Positions 24,836 through 33,321 of a stretch of DNA of 64,000 bases are shown here, one piece after another (within the stretch, counting starts at the first letter, position 1; each line of letters begins with the position of its first letter). The stretch is taken from positions 1,434,001 to 1,498,000 of the forward strand of contig NZ_AQUO01000001.1 of assembly GCF_000371965.1 (NCBI RefSeq). Reading direction: 5' to 3'. The position numbers were made by a program, and so were the translations under genes. Source of the stretch: Paracoccus sp. N5. Lineage in GTDB: Bacteria; Pseudomonadota; Alphaproteobacteria; Rhodobacterales; Rhodobacteraceae. The notes beneath the pieces were generated by a model. That model saw nothing but the letters and a program-made list of their open reading frames with translations, ran no database searches and was not told where the DNA came from.

Positions 24836-25519
24836 ATGCCGTTAGGATTATTGACGAGTATCTTGAATTCCACGCTCACCGGGGCGACGGGCGCGCGCAC
24901 CGACCAAAGCGCGGCCCAGAACAGCGCCCAGAACCAGGCGTCGGCGCCGCAAGGCAGCGCGCCGATCACGGATGTCAGCCAGGATCGCATCGACCTGAAC
25001 GACCCGGAAAAAGCGGCAGATGCCGCGCCGGTTGCTGCCTATCCGCCGCCTCCGCCCGCCGCGATACCGGATGTGCCGGCGGCGTTGGTGGAAGCCGAGC
25101 CCGCGCCTGTCACGGCGGCCGTGGTCCTCGACGCCGAGCAGGAGGCGGCCCCCGTGACGAAGGCGGCTGCCGGCACCAGCGCACAGGTCGACACGGCCGC
25201 GGATGCCTTGGCCATCGACGCGAGCTCGACCGCGCCTGTCTCGGCGGGCCGGTCCGGGACCAGTGCCGGCTCGGCGTCGGCGGAAACCGCCCCGGCCGCC
25301 GACAGCGGCTTCGTCACGCAGGCCACGGATGCCTGGTCGGACGAGGAACATGCCCGCGCCATGGCGATCAAGGCGTTGCAGCAGGAGCGGATGCTCAACA
25401 TCGCCTCTACCCTGACCGAGGCGGCGGACAAGCACGCCGCCGTTCAGGCCGAAAAGCGCGCCGAGACTGCCGCCGCCACCGCCGAAGCCAGCACGCGCCC
25501 CGCGCTGCTGGTCGCATGA
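24836..25519 (+). CDS. Hypothetical Ala/Pro-rich protein between rpsO and pnp
   Basis: Not recognised. The likely start is ATG at 24836, 8 nt after an AGGAGA Shine-Dalgarno, giving 227 aa; the frame is open further upstream. The short N-terminus (MPLGLLTSILNSTLTGATG) is mildly hydrophobic. The centre is low-complexity Ala/Pro/Val/Thr (YPPPPPAAIPDVPAAL) with acidic residues. The C-terminal 60 residues are predicted helical and charged (WSDEEHARAMAIKALQQERM, AADKHAAVQAEKRAETAAA), so a coiled coil is possible. No signal peptide, TM or catalytic motif. Coding status is supported by the SD, the length and compositional bias, but it could be rapidly evolving. An AT-rich stretch just upstream (24755-24815) suggests its own promoter. 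Confidence 0.6.
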   Translation: MPLGLLTSILNSTLTGATGARTDQSAAQNSAQNQASAPQGSAPITDVSQDRIDLNDPEKAADAAPVAAYPPPPPAAIPDVPAALVEAEPAPVTAAVVLDAEQEAAPVTKAAAGTSAQVDTAADALAIDASSTAPVSAGRSGTSAGSASAETAPAADSGFVTQATDAWSDEEHARAMAIKALQQERMLNIASTLTEAADKHAAVQAEKRAETAAATAEASTRPALLVA

Positions 25520-25763
25520 TCCGGCGCGTCCCGCCCGGCCGCGGGCGGGACGCAACGCCTTGGGCGTCGGGCCGCCATGGGACGGCCGGCGCCGGCGGAC
25601 CCCGCCAAAACTCTTTTCACAGCCCCTGTTTTCCTGTATGGGGCCCCATCTGTGACGTGACGCCCCCAGCCCCGGGGCACATGCGCAAGGATAGGGGCGG
25701 GCGGCAATGGGGCCGCCATAGACACGGGAGGCCGGAGGGCCGGTCGCTCCCAGAGGAAATCAG
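25520..25763 (+). promoter_or_regulatory. pnp leader region
   Basis: 244 bp before pnp. It includes an AT-rich patch near 25605-25640 (CTCTTTTCACAG, TTTTCCTGTATGG) that may hold the promoter, then a GC-rich leader with several short self-complementary runs (GGGGCCCC, GGCCGGAGGGCCGG). PNPase genes are often autoregulated through their leader by RNase III; no conserved site could be proven here. AGAGGAAATCAG gives the Shine-Dalgarno before the ATG. Confidence 0.45.
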
Positions 25764-27914
25764 ATGCATTTTGACGAAGTCAAGAAATCCATCCAGTGGG
25801 GTCAGGAAACGCTGACGCTGGAAACGGGCAAGGTTGCCCGCCAGGCCGACGGCTCGGTCATCGCCACCCTGGGCGAAACCAGCGTCATGGCCAACGTGAC
25901 CTTCGCGAAGGAACCGAAACCCGGGCAGGACTTCTTCCCGCTGACGGTGCACTACCAGGAAAAATACTACGCCGCCGGCAAGATCCCGGGCGGCTTCTTC
26001 AAGCGCGAGGCGCGCCCCAGCGAGAAAGAGACGCTGACCGCGCGCCTGATCGACCGCCCCTGCCGCCCGCTCTTCGCCCCCGGCTTCAAGAACGAAGTCC
26101 TGGTGATGTGCACCGTGCTGTCGCATGACCTGGTCAACGACCCGGACATCGTGGCGATGATCGCCGCCTCGGCCGCGCTGACCATCTCGGGCGTGCCCTT
26201 CATGGGTCCGATCGGCGCCGCGCGCGTCGGCTTCGCCAATGGCGAATACGTGCTGAACCCCGAGGTTCAGGACATGGACCACCTGCGCTCGAACCCCGAG
26301 CAGCGCCTGGACCTGGTCGTCGCCGGCACCAAGGATGCCGTGATGATGGTCGAATCGGAAGCCTATGAGCTGACCGAGGAAGAGATGCTCGGCGCGGTGA
26401 AATTCGGCCATGAGCAGATGCAGCCGGTCATCGACCTGATCATCGCGCTGGCCGAGGTTGCCGCGAAAGAGCCCTTCGACTTCCAGTCGCCGGACTACAG
26501 CGCGCTTTACGCCCGCGTGAAGTCGCTGGGCGAGGACCAGATGCGCGCCGCCTATGCCATCCGCGACAAGGGCGATCGTCACGACGCCATCGAGGCCAGC
26601 AAGGCCGCGATCAAGGCCGGCCTGACCGAGGAAGAACTGCTGGACCCGAACCTGGGCTCGGCGCTGAAGAAGCTGGAATCGGGCATCCTGCGCGGTGACA
26701 TCATCAACGGCGGCGCCCGCATCGACGGCCGCGACAACAAGACCGTGCGCGCCATCGACAGCGAAGTCGGCATCCTGCCGCGCACCCATGGCTCGGCGCT
26801 GTTCACCCGCGGCGAAACCCAGGCGCTGGTCGTGACCACGCTGGGCACCGGCGACGACGAGCAGATCATCGACGCGCTGCACGGCAATTCGCGTTCGAAC
26901 TTCCTGCTGCACTACAACTTCCCGCCCTATTCGGTCGGCGAGGTTGGCCGCGTCGGCAGCCCGGGCCGCCGCGAGATCGGCCATGGCAAGCTGGCCTGGC
27001 GCGCGCTGCAGGCGGTGCTGCCGGCCGCGACCGACTTCCCCTATACCATCCGCGTGGTCAGCGAGATCACCGAGTCGAACGGCTCGTCCTCGATGGCCTC
27101 GGTCTGCGGCGGTTCGCTGTCGATGATGGATGCGGGCGTGCCGCTGAAGGCGCCGGTCGCCGGCGTCGCCATGGGCCTGATCCTGGAAGACGACGGCCGC
27201 TATGCCGTGCTGACCGACATCCTGGGTGACGAGGATCACCTGGGCGACATGGACTTCAAGGTCGCCGGCACCGAAAACGGCATCACCTCGCTGCAGATGG
27301 ACATCAAGGTCGCGGGCATCACCCCGGCGATCATGGAGCAGGCCCTGGCGCAGGCCAAGGACGGCCGGATGCACATCCTGGGCGAGATGTCGAAGGCCCT
27401 GACCGAAGGCCGGCGCGAGTTCAGCGCCCACGCCCCGCGCATCGAGACCATGACCATCCCGACCGACAAGATCCGCGAAGTGATCGGCTCGGGCGGCAAG
27501 GTCATCCGCGAGATCGTCGAGGTGTCCGGCGCCAAGGTCGACATCAACGACGACGGCGTCATCAAGATCGCCTCGGCCAATGCCGATTCGATCAAGAAGG
27601 CCTATGACATGATCTATTCGATCGTGGCCGAGCCGGAAGAGGGCAAGATCTATACCGGCAAGGTCGTCAAGCTGGTCGATTTCGGCGCTTTCGTGAACTT
27701 CTTCGGCAAGCGCGACGGCCTGGTGCATGTGTCCCAGATCGCCAGCAAGCGCCTGAACCACCCGAACGAGATCCTGAAGGAAGGCCAGGAGGTCAAGGTC
27801 AAGCTGCTGGGCTTCGACGACCGCGGCAAGGTCCGCCTGGGCATGAAGATGGTTGACCAGGAGACCGGCGAGGAAATCGCCCCCGAGAAGAAAGAGGACG
27901 CCCAGGCCGAGTGA
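25764..27914 (+). CDS. pnp: Polynucleotide phosphorylase
   Basis: Trimeric 3'-5' phosphorolytic exoribonuclease of mRNA decay. The 716-aa protein has two RNase PH domains: residues 1-210, with FPLTVHYQEKYYAAGKIPGG and FKREARPSEKE; and about 310-540, with RTHGSALFTRGETQALV, FPPYSVGEVGR and the catalytic region VLTDILGDEDHLGDMDFKVA. An alpha-helical linker separates them. A KH domain (about 555-615) has IREVIGSGGKVIREI, and a C-terminal S1 domain (622-690) has YTGKVVKLVDFGAFVNFFG and GLVHVSQIA. All functional motifs are intact. Strong terminator after the stop. Confidence 0.98.
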   Translation: MHFDEVKKSIQWGQETLTLETGKVARQADGSVIATLGETSVMANVTFAKEPKPGQDFFPLTVHYQEKYYAAGKIPGGFFKREARPSEKETLTARLIDRPCRPLFAPGFKNEVLVMCTVLSHDLVNDPDIVAMIAASAALTISGVPFMGPIGAARVGFANGEYVLNPEVQDMDHLRSNPEQRLDLVVAGTKDAVMMVESEAYELTEEEMLGAVKFGHEQMQPVIDLIIALAEVAAKEPFDFQSPDYSALYARVKSLGEDQMRAAYAIRDKGDRHDAIEASKAAIKAGLTEEELLDPNLGSALKKLESGILRGDIINGGARIDGRDNKTVRAIDSEVGILPRTHGSALFTRGETQALVVTTLGTGDDEQIIDALHGNSRSNFLLHYNFPPYSVGEVGRVGSPGRREIGHGKLAWRALQAVLPAATDFPYTIRVVSEITESNGSSSMASVCGGSLSMMDAGVPLKAPVAGVAMGLILEDDGRYAVLTDILGDEDHLGDMDFKVAGTENGITSLQMDIKVAGITPAIMEQALAQAKDGRMHILGEMSKALTEGRREFSAHAPRIETMTIPTDKIREVIGSGGKVIREIVEVSGAKVDINDDGVIKIASANADSIKKAYDMIYSIVAEPEEGKIYTGKVVKLVDFGAFVNFFGKRDGLVHVSQIASKRLNHPNEILKEGQEVKVKLLGFDDRGKVRLGMKMVDQETGEEIAPEKKEDAQAE

Positions 27915-27931
27915 TCGGCCGACGGTTCCGG

Positions 27932-27959
27932 AAAGGCCCCGCGTTTGCGGGGCCTTTTT
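27932..27959 (+). terminator. Rho-independent terminator of pnp
   Basis: AAAGGCCCCGC-GTTT-GCGGGGCCTTTTT: a perfect 8-bp GC stem (27935-27942, 27947-27954) flanked by A and T runs that extend it. It follows the pnp stop by about 18 bp. Textbook structure. Confidence 0.93.
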
Positions 27960-28013
27960 CATTGCTGCCGATGTTGCGCCCCCCGGACCGGCCCGCGATG
28001 GAACGGATCGGGC

Positions 28014-29045
28014 CTAGGGACGCCGGTTTCTTCGCGCGCGTTTCCAGGCCTTGAACCGCTTGCGCCAGGCCTGCATCCGGCCGACCGGCGGCACGAGGTT
28101 CGCACGCAGCGCCGGATCGGCGGGAACCGTCAGCGCGGCGGCAAACTGCGCGTCGAAATCCGCAAGTGACGCGACCGCCGCGTCCCGGACGCGCGCCGCC
28201 CTTTCGCGGGCTTCCGGGGAAAGGCAACGCGCAAGCGCCGCCGCGAGCTCGTCATCGCTTGCGGCGTCGGCGTCGAACACCTCGGGCCAGCCCAGTTTCT
28301 GCGCCTGGCGCGTGACCTTGTCGCCCCCCGCCACCGGGTCGATCGCCAGCGTCGGGATGCCGTTCTTGAGCGCCAGCACCATGCCGTGAAGCCTTGTCGT
28401 CAGCATGGCGTCAAGCCGGCGGCAGATTGCCTCGAACTCGGCGCCGCTGGACAGGCCGAAGCGATTGGTTTCGACAGGCACGGAGGTGTCCAGCTCGATG
28501 AAGGCAACGCCGGCATCCCGGATCAGGCGGCGCAGTCTCTGCGCTGCCAGGTCGCCACGGCGCCGCTCGCCATATTCGCGCTGCGGGCTGGCCAGGCACA
28601 GGCCCACGACCGGCATCGGCTCCGGGGTTTCGAGGAAACTCAGGTCGGCGCGCACGGTCCTGTCGCTGTCGCGTTCCAGCAGGACTTCGAACGGATTGAA
28701 GTCCTGAAGCCTCTCCACCATGGTCAGATTGACGCCGATATGCACGCAATGCTGGAAGCGGCCGAAAATGCTGTCATGCTGCACGGCCATCCGGGGCGTG
28801 AAGGGGCCGCAGATCACGATCAGATGCGTATAGCGCCGCGGGTCCAGCCTGTGCTTGTCCAGCCAGGTCTGATCCACGGTCAGCCGGGCATCGGTATAGG
28901 GGGAAACGTCGTAATCCATGCCCAGGGCATCGAGCCGCCGCTCGATCTGCCGCAGGACCTCGACGTCGCCCACGGTGGAAAGATGCCCCACCAGAAGCGC
29001 GCGGGCGGGGTTGCCTTGCGAAGGAGCGCGGTTGTCTTTCGTCAA
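28014..29045 (-). CDS. Polysaccharide pyruvyl transferase-like protein
   Basis: A 343-aa GT-B-like protein of the polysaccharide pyruvyl transferase family, which adds pyruvate ketals to exopolysaccharide sugars. The family block near residue 215 is clear: AMLTTRLHGMVLALKNGIP followed by TLAIDPVAGGDKV. The N-terminal half has ALLVGHLSTVGDVEVLRQI and HLIVICGPFTPRMA. A basic C-terminal tail (KRFKAWKRARRNRRP) could contact membranes or phospholipid. It lies 44 bp downstream of a family 8 glycosyltransferase on the same strand, indicating a small polysaccharide-decorating operon. Donor phosphoenolpyruvate is inferred from the family; some members have other roles. Confidence 0.8.
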   Translation of the reverse strand: MTKDNRAPSQGNPARALLVGHLSTVGDVEVLRQIERRLDALGMDYDVSPYTDARLTVDQTWLDKHRLDPRRYTHLIVICGPFTPRMAVQHDSIFGRFQHCVHIGVNLTMVERLQDFNPFEVLLERDSDRTVRADLSFLETPEPMPVVGLCLASPQREYGERRRGDLAAQRLRRLIRDAGVAFIELDTSVPVETNRFGLSSGAEFEAICRRLDAMLTTRLHGMVLALKNGIPTLAIDPVAGGDKVTRQAQKLGWPEVFDADAASDDELAAALARCLSPEARERAARVRDAAVASLADFDAQFAAALTVPADPALRANLVPPVGRMQAWRKRFKAWKRARRNRRP

Positions 29046-29089
29046 ATCCAGCTCCTGAGCCTGCCTTTGCGTGATGCGCGGCGTTTCGA

Positions 29090-30079
29090 TCAGGTCGGGC
29101 GCAGATCGGGGTGCTTGCGCAGAAAGCGGCGCAGGGCCCGTTTATAGATTCTGGTCGCCCGACCGCGAGAAGACCAGATATCCCAGCCCGCTGCCCGCCA
29201 GGGTTTTTCCGGCCCATGATAATGCAGGATGACCGACCCCCTGCCGGGCAGGGCGCCGGTCGCCGGCGTGCCGTTGCGCGACAAATGTGCGCGGTGTTTC
29301 CGGATGCGGCCCCAGGATGCGTTCCATCCCAGGTCCAGCTGGACGACATTGCCGCGGAACAGGGCGTTCAGGTGGTCCTGGTCGCCATGACTGCAGGCAG
29401 AGGCGGCGACGACATCCGCGACCCGCTCCAGCAAGGCCGGTTCCGCGCGAAGGGCGTCGCAATTCAGCAAGAGCACCCCGGCGTTGAAGTAATCCTGAAC
29501 CGGGGCCGGATCCATCAACTGCCGGATTTCGGAAAGCCGCTCCTCGCGCGCGCCGGATCGTCCATCCCGATCGGCCAGCCAATGCGCGACCGTGTAATCC
29601 CGCACCACGCCGGCATAGGCCCTGCCCAGGTCGAGCCGGAACAGCTCGGATACATCGCCGGTCACCAGCGTGTCGCCATCGATGTAGAGCACATGACCGT
29701 CGATGAGGCGCGGAATGAACAGGCGGCCCATGGTGGCAGCCGAGATATAGCTTTGCGGACCGTGCGCGCCATCGAGATAGCCGCTGCCGATATCCTTGCA
29801 ATGCAGCGCGACCCGAGGGTTTTCCGCAGCGACCTTTTCGACATCGGCCCAGTCTGCAGCCTGCAACCCGTCGCCCCAGACGTGCAGTTCGGCCGGGCCC
29901 TTCAGGTGTTGCAGCAGGCTCCAGACGGAAACCAGGGTCGGCCTGAGAAAGCCGCGGTCGGTGACATAGGCAACCTTGACCGTGCGGGGCGGCGTCGTCA
30001 ACGAAGGCTCCGTTCGTTCCGGGTCGGGACAGATCCCTGATATGGGACTTTTCCATTCCGGGCAACATTGCAGCGGCAT
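29090..30079 (-). CDS. Glycosyltransferase family 8 protein
   Basis: GT-A retaining glycosyltransferase related to LPS galactosyl/glucosyltransferases. VKVAYVTDRGFLRPTLVSVW starts the domain. The DxD metal-binding motif is in VLYIDGDTLVTGDV. YFNAGVLLLNC and HGDQDHLNALFRG follow, and the C-terminal HYHGPEKPW carries the second metal-ligand His, all family 8 landmarks. The frame opens at ATG 30079, giving 329 aa, but a TTG at 30001 with CGGAG upstream would begin just before the domain and may be the true start. Forms a pair with the pyruvyl-transferase-like gene downstream. Confidence 0.87.
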   Translation of the reverse strand: MPLQCCPEWKSPISGICPDPERTEPSLTTPPRTVKVAYVTDRGFLRPTLVSVWSLLQHLKGPAELHVWGDGLQAADWADVEKVAAENPRVALHCKDIGSGYLDGAHGPQSYISAATMGRLFIPRLIDGHVLYIDGDTLVTGDVSELFRLDLGRAYAGVVRDYTVAHWLADRDGRSGAREERLSEIRQLMDPAPVQDYFNAGVLLLNCDALRAEPALLERVADVVAASACSHGDQDHLNALFRGNVVQLDLGWNASWGRIRKHRAHLSRNGTPATGALPGRGSVILHYHGPEKPWRAAGWDIWSSRGRATRIYKRALRRFLRKHPDLRPT

Positions 30080-30143
30080 CCGGCCCGTGCCGCGACGGGG
30101 CGTGATCCTGCGCCGCAGGGCAAGGCGCCAGGACCGCGCCCGC

Positions 30144-30169
30144 CAAAGCCGCGCCCCGGAAGGCGCGGC
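30144..30169 (-). terminator. Hairpin downstream of the peroxiredoxin gene
   Basis: 8-bp stem GCCGCGCC/GGCGCGGC (30148-30169) with a 6-nt loop, 11 bp after the leftward peroxiredoxin stop, followed by a short TTT. The weak T-run lowers certainty. Confidence 0.5.
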
Positions 30170-30180
30170 GTTGCCCGGCC

Positions 30181-30837
30181 TTACGCCGGGTCCTTGGCGA
30201 AGCGCAGATAGGGCAGCTTCTTGTCCAGCGCGCCGTATTTCGCCTCGGCCGCCGCGTCGTCCAGCGCCAGCGCCACGATCACGTCCTGGCCGGGCACCCA
30301 GTTCGCCGGCGTCGCCAGCGGCACGCCATCGGTCTTTTGCACCGCGTCCAGCGCCCGGACGATCTCGGCGAAGTTGCGGCCCACCGACATCGGATAGGTC
30401 ATCGTCAGCCGCACCTTCTTGTCCGGCCCGATGATGAAGACCGTGCGCACCGTCGCCGAATGCGCCGGGGTGCGGCCCTCGGTCGGCAGGTAATAGTCGG
30501 CCGGGAGCATGTCATAGGCCTTGGCGACGGCCAGGTCGCTGTCGTCGATGATGGCGAAATTCGCCGGAACGCCCGCCAGTTTCTCGATGTCGGATTTCCA
30601 CTTGCCGTGGTCCTCGACCGAATCGACCGAGACGCCCAGGACCTTGGTGCCGCGCTGCTCGAACTCGGGCACCAGTTGCGCCACGGCGCCGAATTCGGTG
30701 GTGCAGACCGGGGTGAAATCGCGCGGATGCGAGAACAGGATCGCGTAGCTGTCGCCGATCCAGTCGTGGAAGCGGATCTCTCCCTCGGTGGAATTGGCGG
30801 TGAAATCGGGGGCGGTGTCGTTGATGCGCAGGGACAT
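30181..30837 (-). CDS. 1-Cys peroxiredoxin (Prx6 type)
   Basis: Thiol peroxidase reducing hydrogen and organic peroxides. The 218-aa protein has the peroxidatic motif FTPVCTTEFG with Cys45 and no other cysteine, so no resolving Cys is available and an external reductant such as glutathione is needed. HPRDFTPVC and the long C-terminal extension (WVPGQDVIVALALDD, KLPYLRFAKDPA) are typical of the Prx6/AhpC-TSA 1-Cys group. GGACGG lies ahead of the ATG. Single transcription unit divergent from the aldehyde dehydrogenase gene, 171 bp away. Confidence 0.94.
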   Translation of the reverse strand: MSLRINDTAPDFTANSTEGEIRFHDWIGDSYAILFSHPRDFTPVCTTEFGAVAQLVPEFEQRGTKVLGVSVDSVEDHGKWKSDIEKLAGVPANFAIIDDSDLAVAKAYDMLPADYYLPTEGRTPAHSATVRTVFIIGPDKKVRLTMTYPMSVGRNFAEIVRALDAVQKTDGVPLATPANWVPGQDVIVALALDDAAAEAKYGALDKKLPYLRFAKDPA

Positions 30838-31008
30838 GGGTCCGTCCTTTCAGTTGCTTCGCCGCCCAACATAGGCAATGCGCAAAGGATTGCCAACACG
30901 ACCTTTCAAGTCGTGTTATCTGCTCTGGCGGCGCCCTGCACCCCGAGCCGCTTGCGAAGCCCGACCGGCAGTGCCACGTTAGCGGCCAGAAACCGAAAGG
31001 AGCCGCTC

Positions 31009-32460
31009 ATGAGCGCGATTGCAGACAAGCGGAAATTCTACATTGACGGCGCCTGGGTCGAGCCGGCGGCGCCGCGCGATCTCGAGGTCATCGACCCCTC
31101 GACCGAAGAGCCGGTGGCGGTGATTTCGCTGGGCGACCAAGCCGATACCGATGCGGCCGTGGCCGCCGCCAAGGCCGCCTTCCCGGGCTGGTCGGCGGTG
31201 CCGCCGGCGGAACGGCTGGTCCATGTCGAAAACATCCTCGCGATCTACAAGCGCCGGGCGCAGGACATGGCCGATGCCATCAGCGCCGAGATGGGCGCGC
31301 CGCAGGACATGGCGCTGGAGGACCAGGTCGGCGTCGGCGCCTATCACATCCAGACCTTCATCGACAGTTTCCGCGACTTCGAATTCATCCGCCCGCTGCG
31401 CCCGGACACCCCGACCAGCATGGTCGCGTGGGAGCCGGTCGGCGTCGTCGGGCTGATCACGCCCTGGAACTGGCCGATGAACCAGGTCACGCTGAAGGTG
31501 ATCCCCGCCATCCTGGCCGGCAATACCGTGGTGCTGAAGCCCAGCGAGATCGCGCCGCTGAGCTCGGTGGTCTGGAGCGAGATCATCGACGAGGCCGGGC
31601 TGCCCAAGGGCGTCTACAACATGGTGAACGGCGACGGTGTCGGCGTCGGCACCCAGCTTTCGGTGCATCCCGACGTCGAGATGATCAGCTTCACCGGCTC
31701 GACCCGCGCCGGCATCGCCATCACCAAGGCCGCCGCCGACACGGTCAAGAAGGTGGTGCTGGAACTGGGCGGCAAGGGCGCGAACCTGGTCTTTGCCGAT
31801 GCCGACGAAAAGGCCGTGGCGCGCGGCGCGCGGCATGTCTTCTACAACTCTGGCCAAAGCTGCAACGCGCCGACCCGGATGCTGGTCGAGCGGTCCTTTT
31901 ACGAGACCGCCGTCGAGCAGGCGAAGAAGGTGGCCGAGGAAACCCCGGTCGCCACCGCGCACCAGCCCGGCAAGCATATCGGCCCGGTGGTCAGCAAGCA
32001 GCAGTGGGACAAGATCCAGGACCTGATCCAGAAGGGCATCGACGAGGGCGCCCGCCTGGTCGCCGGCGGTCCCGGCCTGCCCGAGGGTGTCAACCGCGGC
32101 TATTTCGTGCGCCCGACGGTGTTCGCGGATGTGACGAACGACATGACCATCGCCCGGCAGGAAATCTTTGGCCCGGTGCTGTCGATCATTCCCTTCGACA
32201 GCGAAGAGGAGGCCGTCGCCATCGCCAATGACACGATCTATGGGCTGACGAACTACGTCCAGACCCAGGACGGCAAGCGCCGCAACCGGCTGGCCCGGCA
32301 GCTGCGCGCCGGCATGGTCGAGACGAACGGCCAGTCGCGCGGGCGCGGCTCGGCCTTCGGCGGGGTCAAGGCCTCGGGTCGGGCGCGCGAGGGCGGCGTC
32401 TGGGGGCTCGAGGAATTCATGGACAGCAAGCAGATCAGCGGCTGGGATCCCGAGGCGTGA
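31009..32460 (+). CDS. NAD(P)-dependent aldehyde dehydrogenase family protein
   Basis: Oxidises an aldehyde to the acid. The 483-aa protein carries the oxyanion/cofactor motif PWNWPMNQVTLKVIPA with the conserved Asn, FTGSTRAGIAI, the general base Glu252 in VLELGGKGANLVF, the nucleophile Cys285 in NSGQSCNAPTRML, and EIFGPVLSI. Start MSAIADKRKF at 31009 has GAAAGGAG ahead. Substrate unknown. It precedes an SDR gene on the same strand by 57 bp and lies next to the sugar operon, so an alcohol/aldehyde or sugar-acid route is possible but unproven. Confidence 0.92.
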   Translation: MSAIADKRKFYIDGAWVEPAAPRDLEVIDPSTEEPVAVISLGDQADTDAAVAAAKAAFPGWSAVPPAERLVHVENILAIYKRRAQDMADAISAEMGAPQDMALEDQVGVGAYHIQTFIDSFRDFEFIRPLRPDTPTSMVAWEPVGVVGLITPWNWPMNQVTLKVIPAILAGNTVVLKPSEIAPLSSVVWSEIIDEAGLPKGVYNMVNGDGVGVGTQLSVHPDVEMISFTGSTRAGIAITKAAADTVKKVVLELGGKGANLVFADADEKAVARGARHVFYNSGQSCNAPTRMLVERSFYETAVEQAKKVAEETPVATAHQPGKHIGPVVSKQQWDKIQDLIQKGIDEGARLVAGGPGLPEGVNRGYFVRPTVFADVTNDMTIARQEIFGPVLSIIPFDSEEEAVAIANDTIYGLTNYVQTQDGKRRNRLARQLRAGMVETNGQSRGRGSAFGGVKASGRAREGGVWGLEEFMDSKQISGWDPEA

Positions 32461-32517
32461 CGCTTTTCCTTGCCCCGGCGCGGCGTTAGCATCCGCGCCG
32501 GGACAAGGGGGAACAGC

Positions 32518-33255
32518 ATGAAGACCATCCTGATCACCGGCGGCGGCAGCGGCATCGGCCGGCTGACGGCCCGCCGTTTCCTTGAAGCCGGCTGGCGGGT
32601 CGGGCTGATCGGCCGGCGCGAATCGGCGCTGGCCGAAACCGCGGCGGGCGATCCGCGGGCGCTGGTGCTGCCCTGCGACGTGACCGATCCGCAGGCGGTG
32701 GACGCGGCCTTTGCCCGGGCGGTGGCGGAATGGGGCCGGCTCGACGTGCTGTTCAACAATGCGGGCGCCATCCTGATCTCGCGCCTGATCGACGAGATTT
32801 CCTGGCAGGACTGGCAGGGCGTGGCGCGCGTCAACATCGACGGCATGTTCCTGTGCGCCCGCGCCGCCTTTCGCCAGATGCGGCGGCAGGATCCGATGGG
32901 CGGGCGCATCATCAACAACGGCTCGATCGCGGCCGAGGCGCCGCGTCCCGGCTCGGTGCCCTATACGATGTCGAAACATGCGGTGACCGGGCTGACGCGC
33001 ACGCTGGCGCTGGACGGCCGGCCCTTCAACATCGCCTGCGGCCAGATCGACGCCGGCAATGCGGCGACCGAGATGATTTCCGCGGTGGGCCACGTCGGCG
33101 CGCCGCAGGCCGACGGGCAGATCCGGGCCGAGCCGCTGATGGATGCGGCCCATGTCGCCGAGGCGGTGTTTCACATGGCGAGCCTGCCCGAGGGCGCGAA
33201 CGTGCTGCACATGACGGTGATGGCGACCAACATGCCCTTCGTGGGGCGCGGCTGA
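32518..33255 (+). CDS. Short-chain dehydrogenase/reductase (SDR)
   Basis: A 245-aa classical SDR: cofactor motif TGGGSGIGR near residue 7, NNAGA near 79, the catalytic Ser in NNGSIAAEAP, and YTMSK with Tyr and Lys. The Asp of LPCDVTDPQ and an Arg-rich loop (GRRESAL) after the second strand suggest NADP preference. AAGGGGGAACAGC precedes the ATG. It lies in tandem with the aldehyde dehydrogenase. Several galactose and arabinose dehydrogenases belong to SDR or Gfo/Idh families, so this could supply the first oxidation missing from the neighbouring sugar operon; that is only inference from position. Confidence 0.9.
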   Translation: MKTILITGGGSGIGRLTARRFLEAGWRVGLIGRRESALAETAAGDPRALVLPCDVTDPQAVDAAFARAVAEWGRLDVLFNNAGAILISRLIDEISWQDWQGVARVNIDGMFLCARAAFRQMRRQDPMGGRIINNGSIAAEAPRPGSVPYTMSKHAVTGLTRTLALDGRPFNIACGQIDAGNAATEMISAVGHVGAPQADGQIRAEPLMDAAHVAEAVFHMASLPEGANVLHMTVMATNMPFVGRG

Positions 33256-33291
33256 GGGCGCCCAGGGGTCACGTCGCGCGCGCGGTCGCAG

Positions 33292-33313
33292 GGGTATTTG
33301 CGAAACAGTGAAG
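33292..33313 (+). repeat. GGGTATTT core repeat at a convergent 3' junction
   Basis: GGGTATTTGCGAAACAGTGAAG lies in the 66-bp spacer between the converging SDR and GntR genes. It shares GGGTATTTGC and a purine-rich tail with the core at 16059-16079, but matches less well after position 11. Confidence 0.5.
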
Positions 33314-33321
33314 GCCGGGGT

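Noticed and set aside
25617..27962. 781-codon open frame antisense to pnp
   Set aside because: All PNPase domains are on the plus strand; the antisense frame is a GC-bias shadow.
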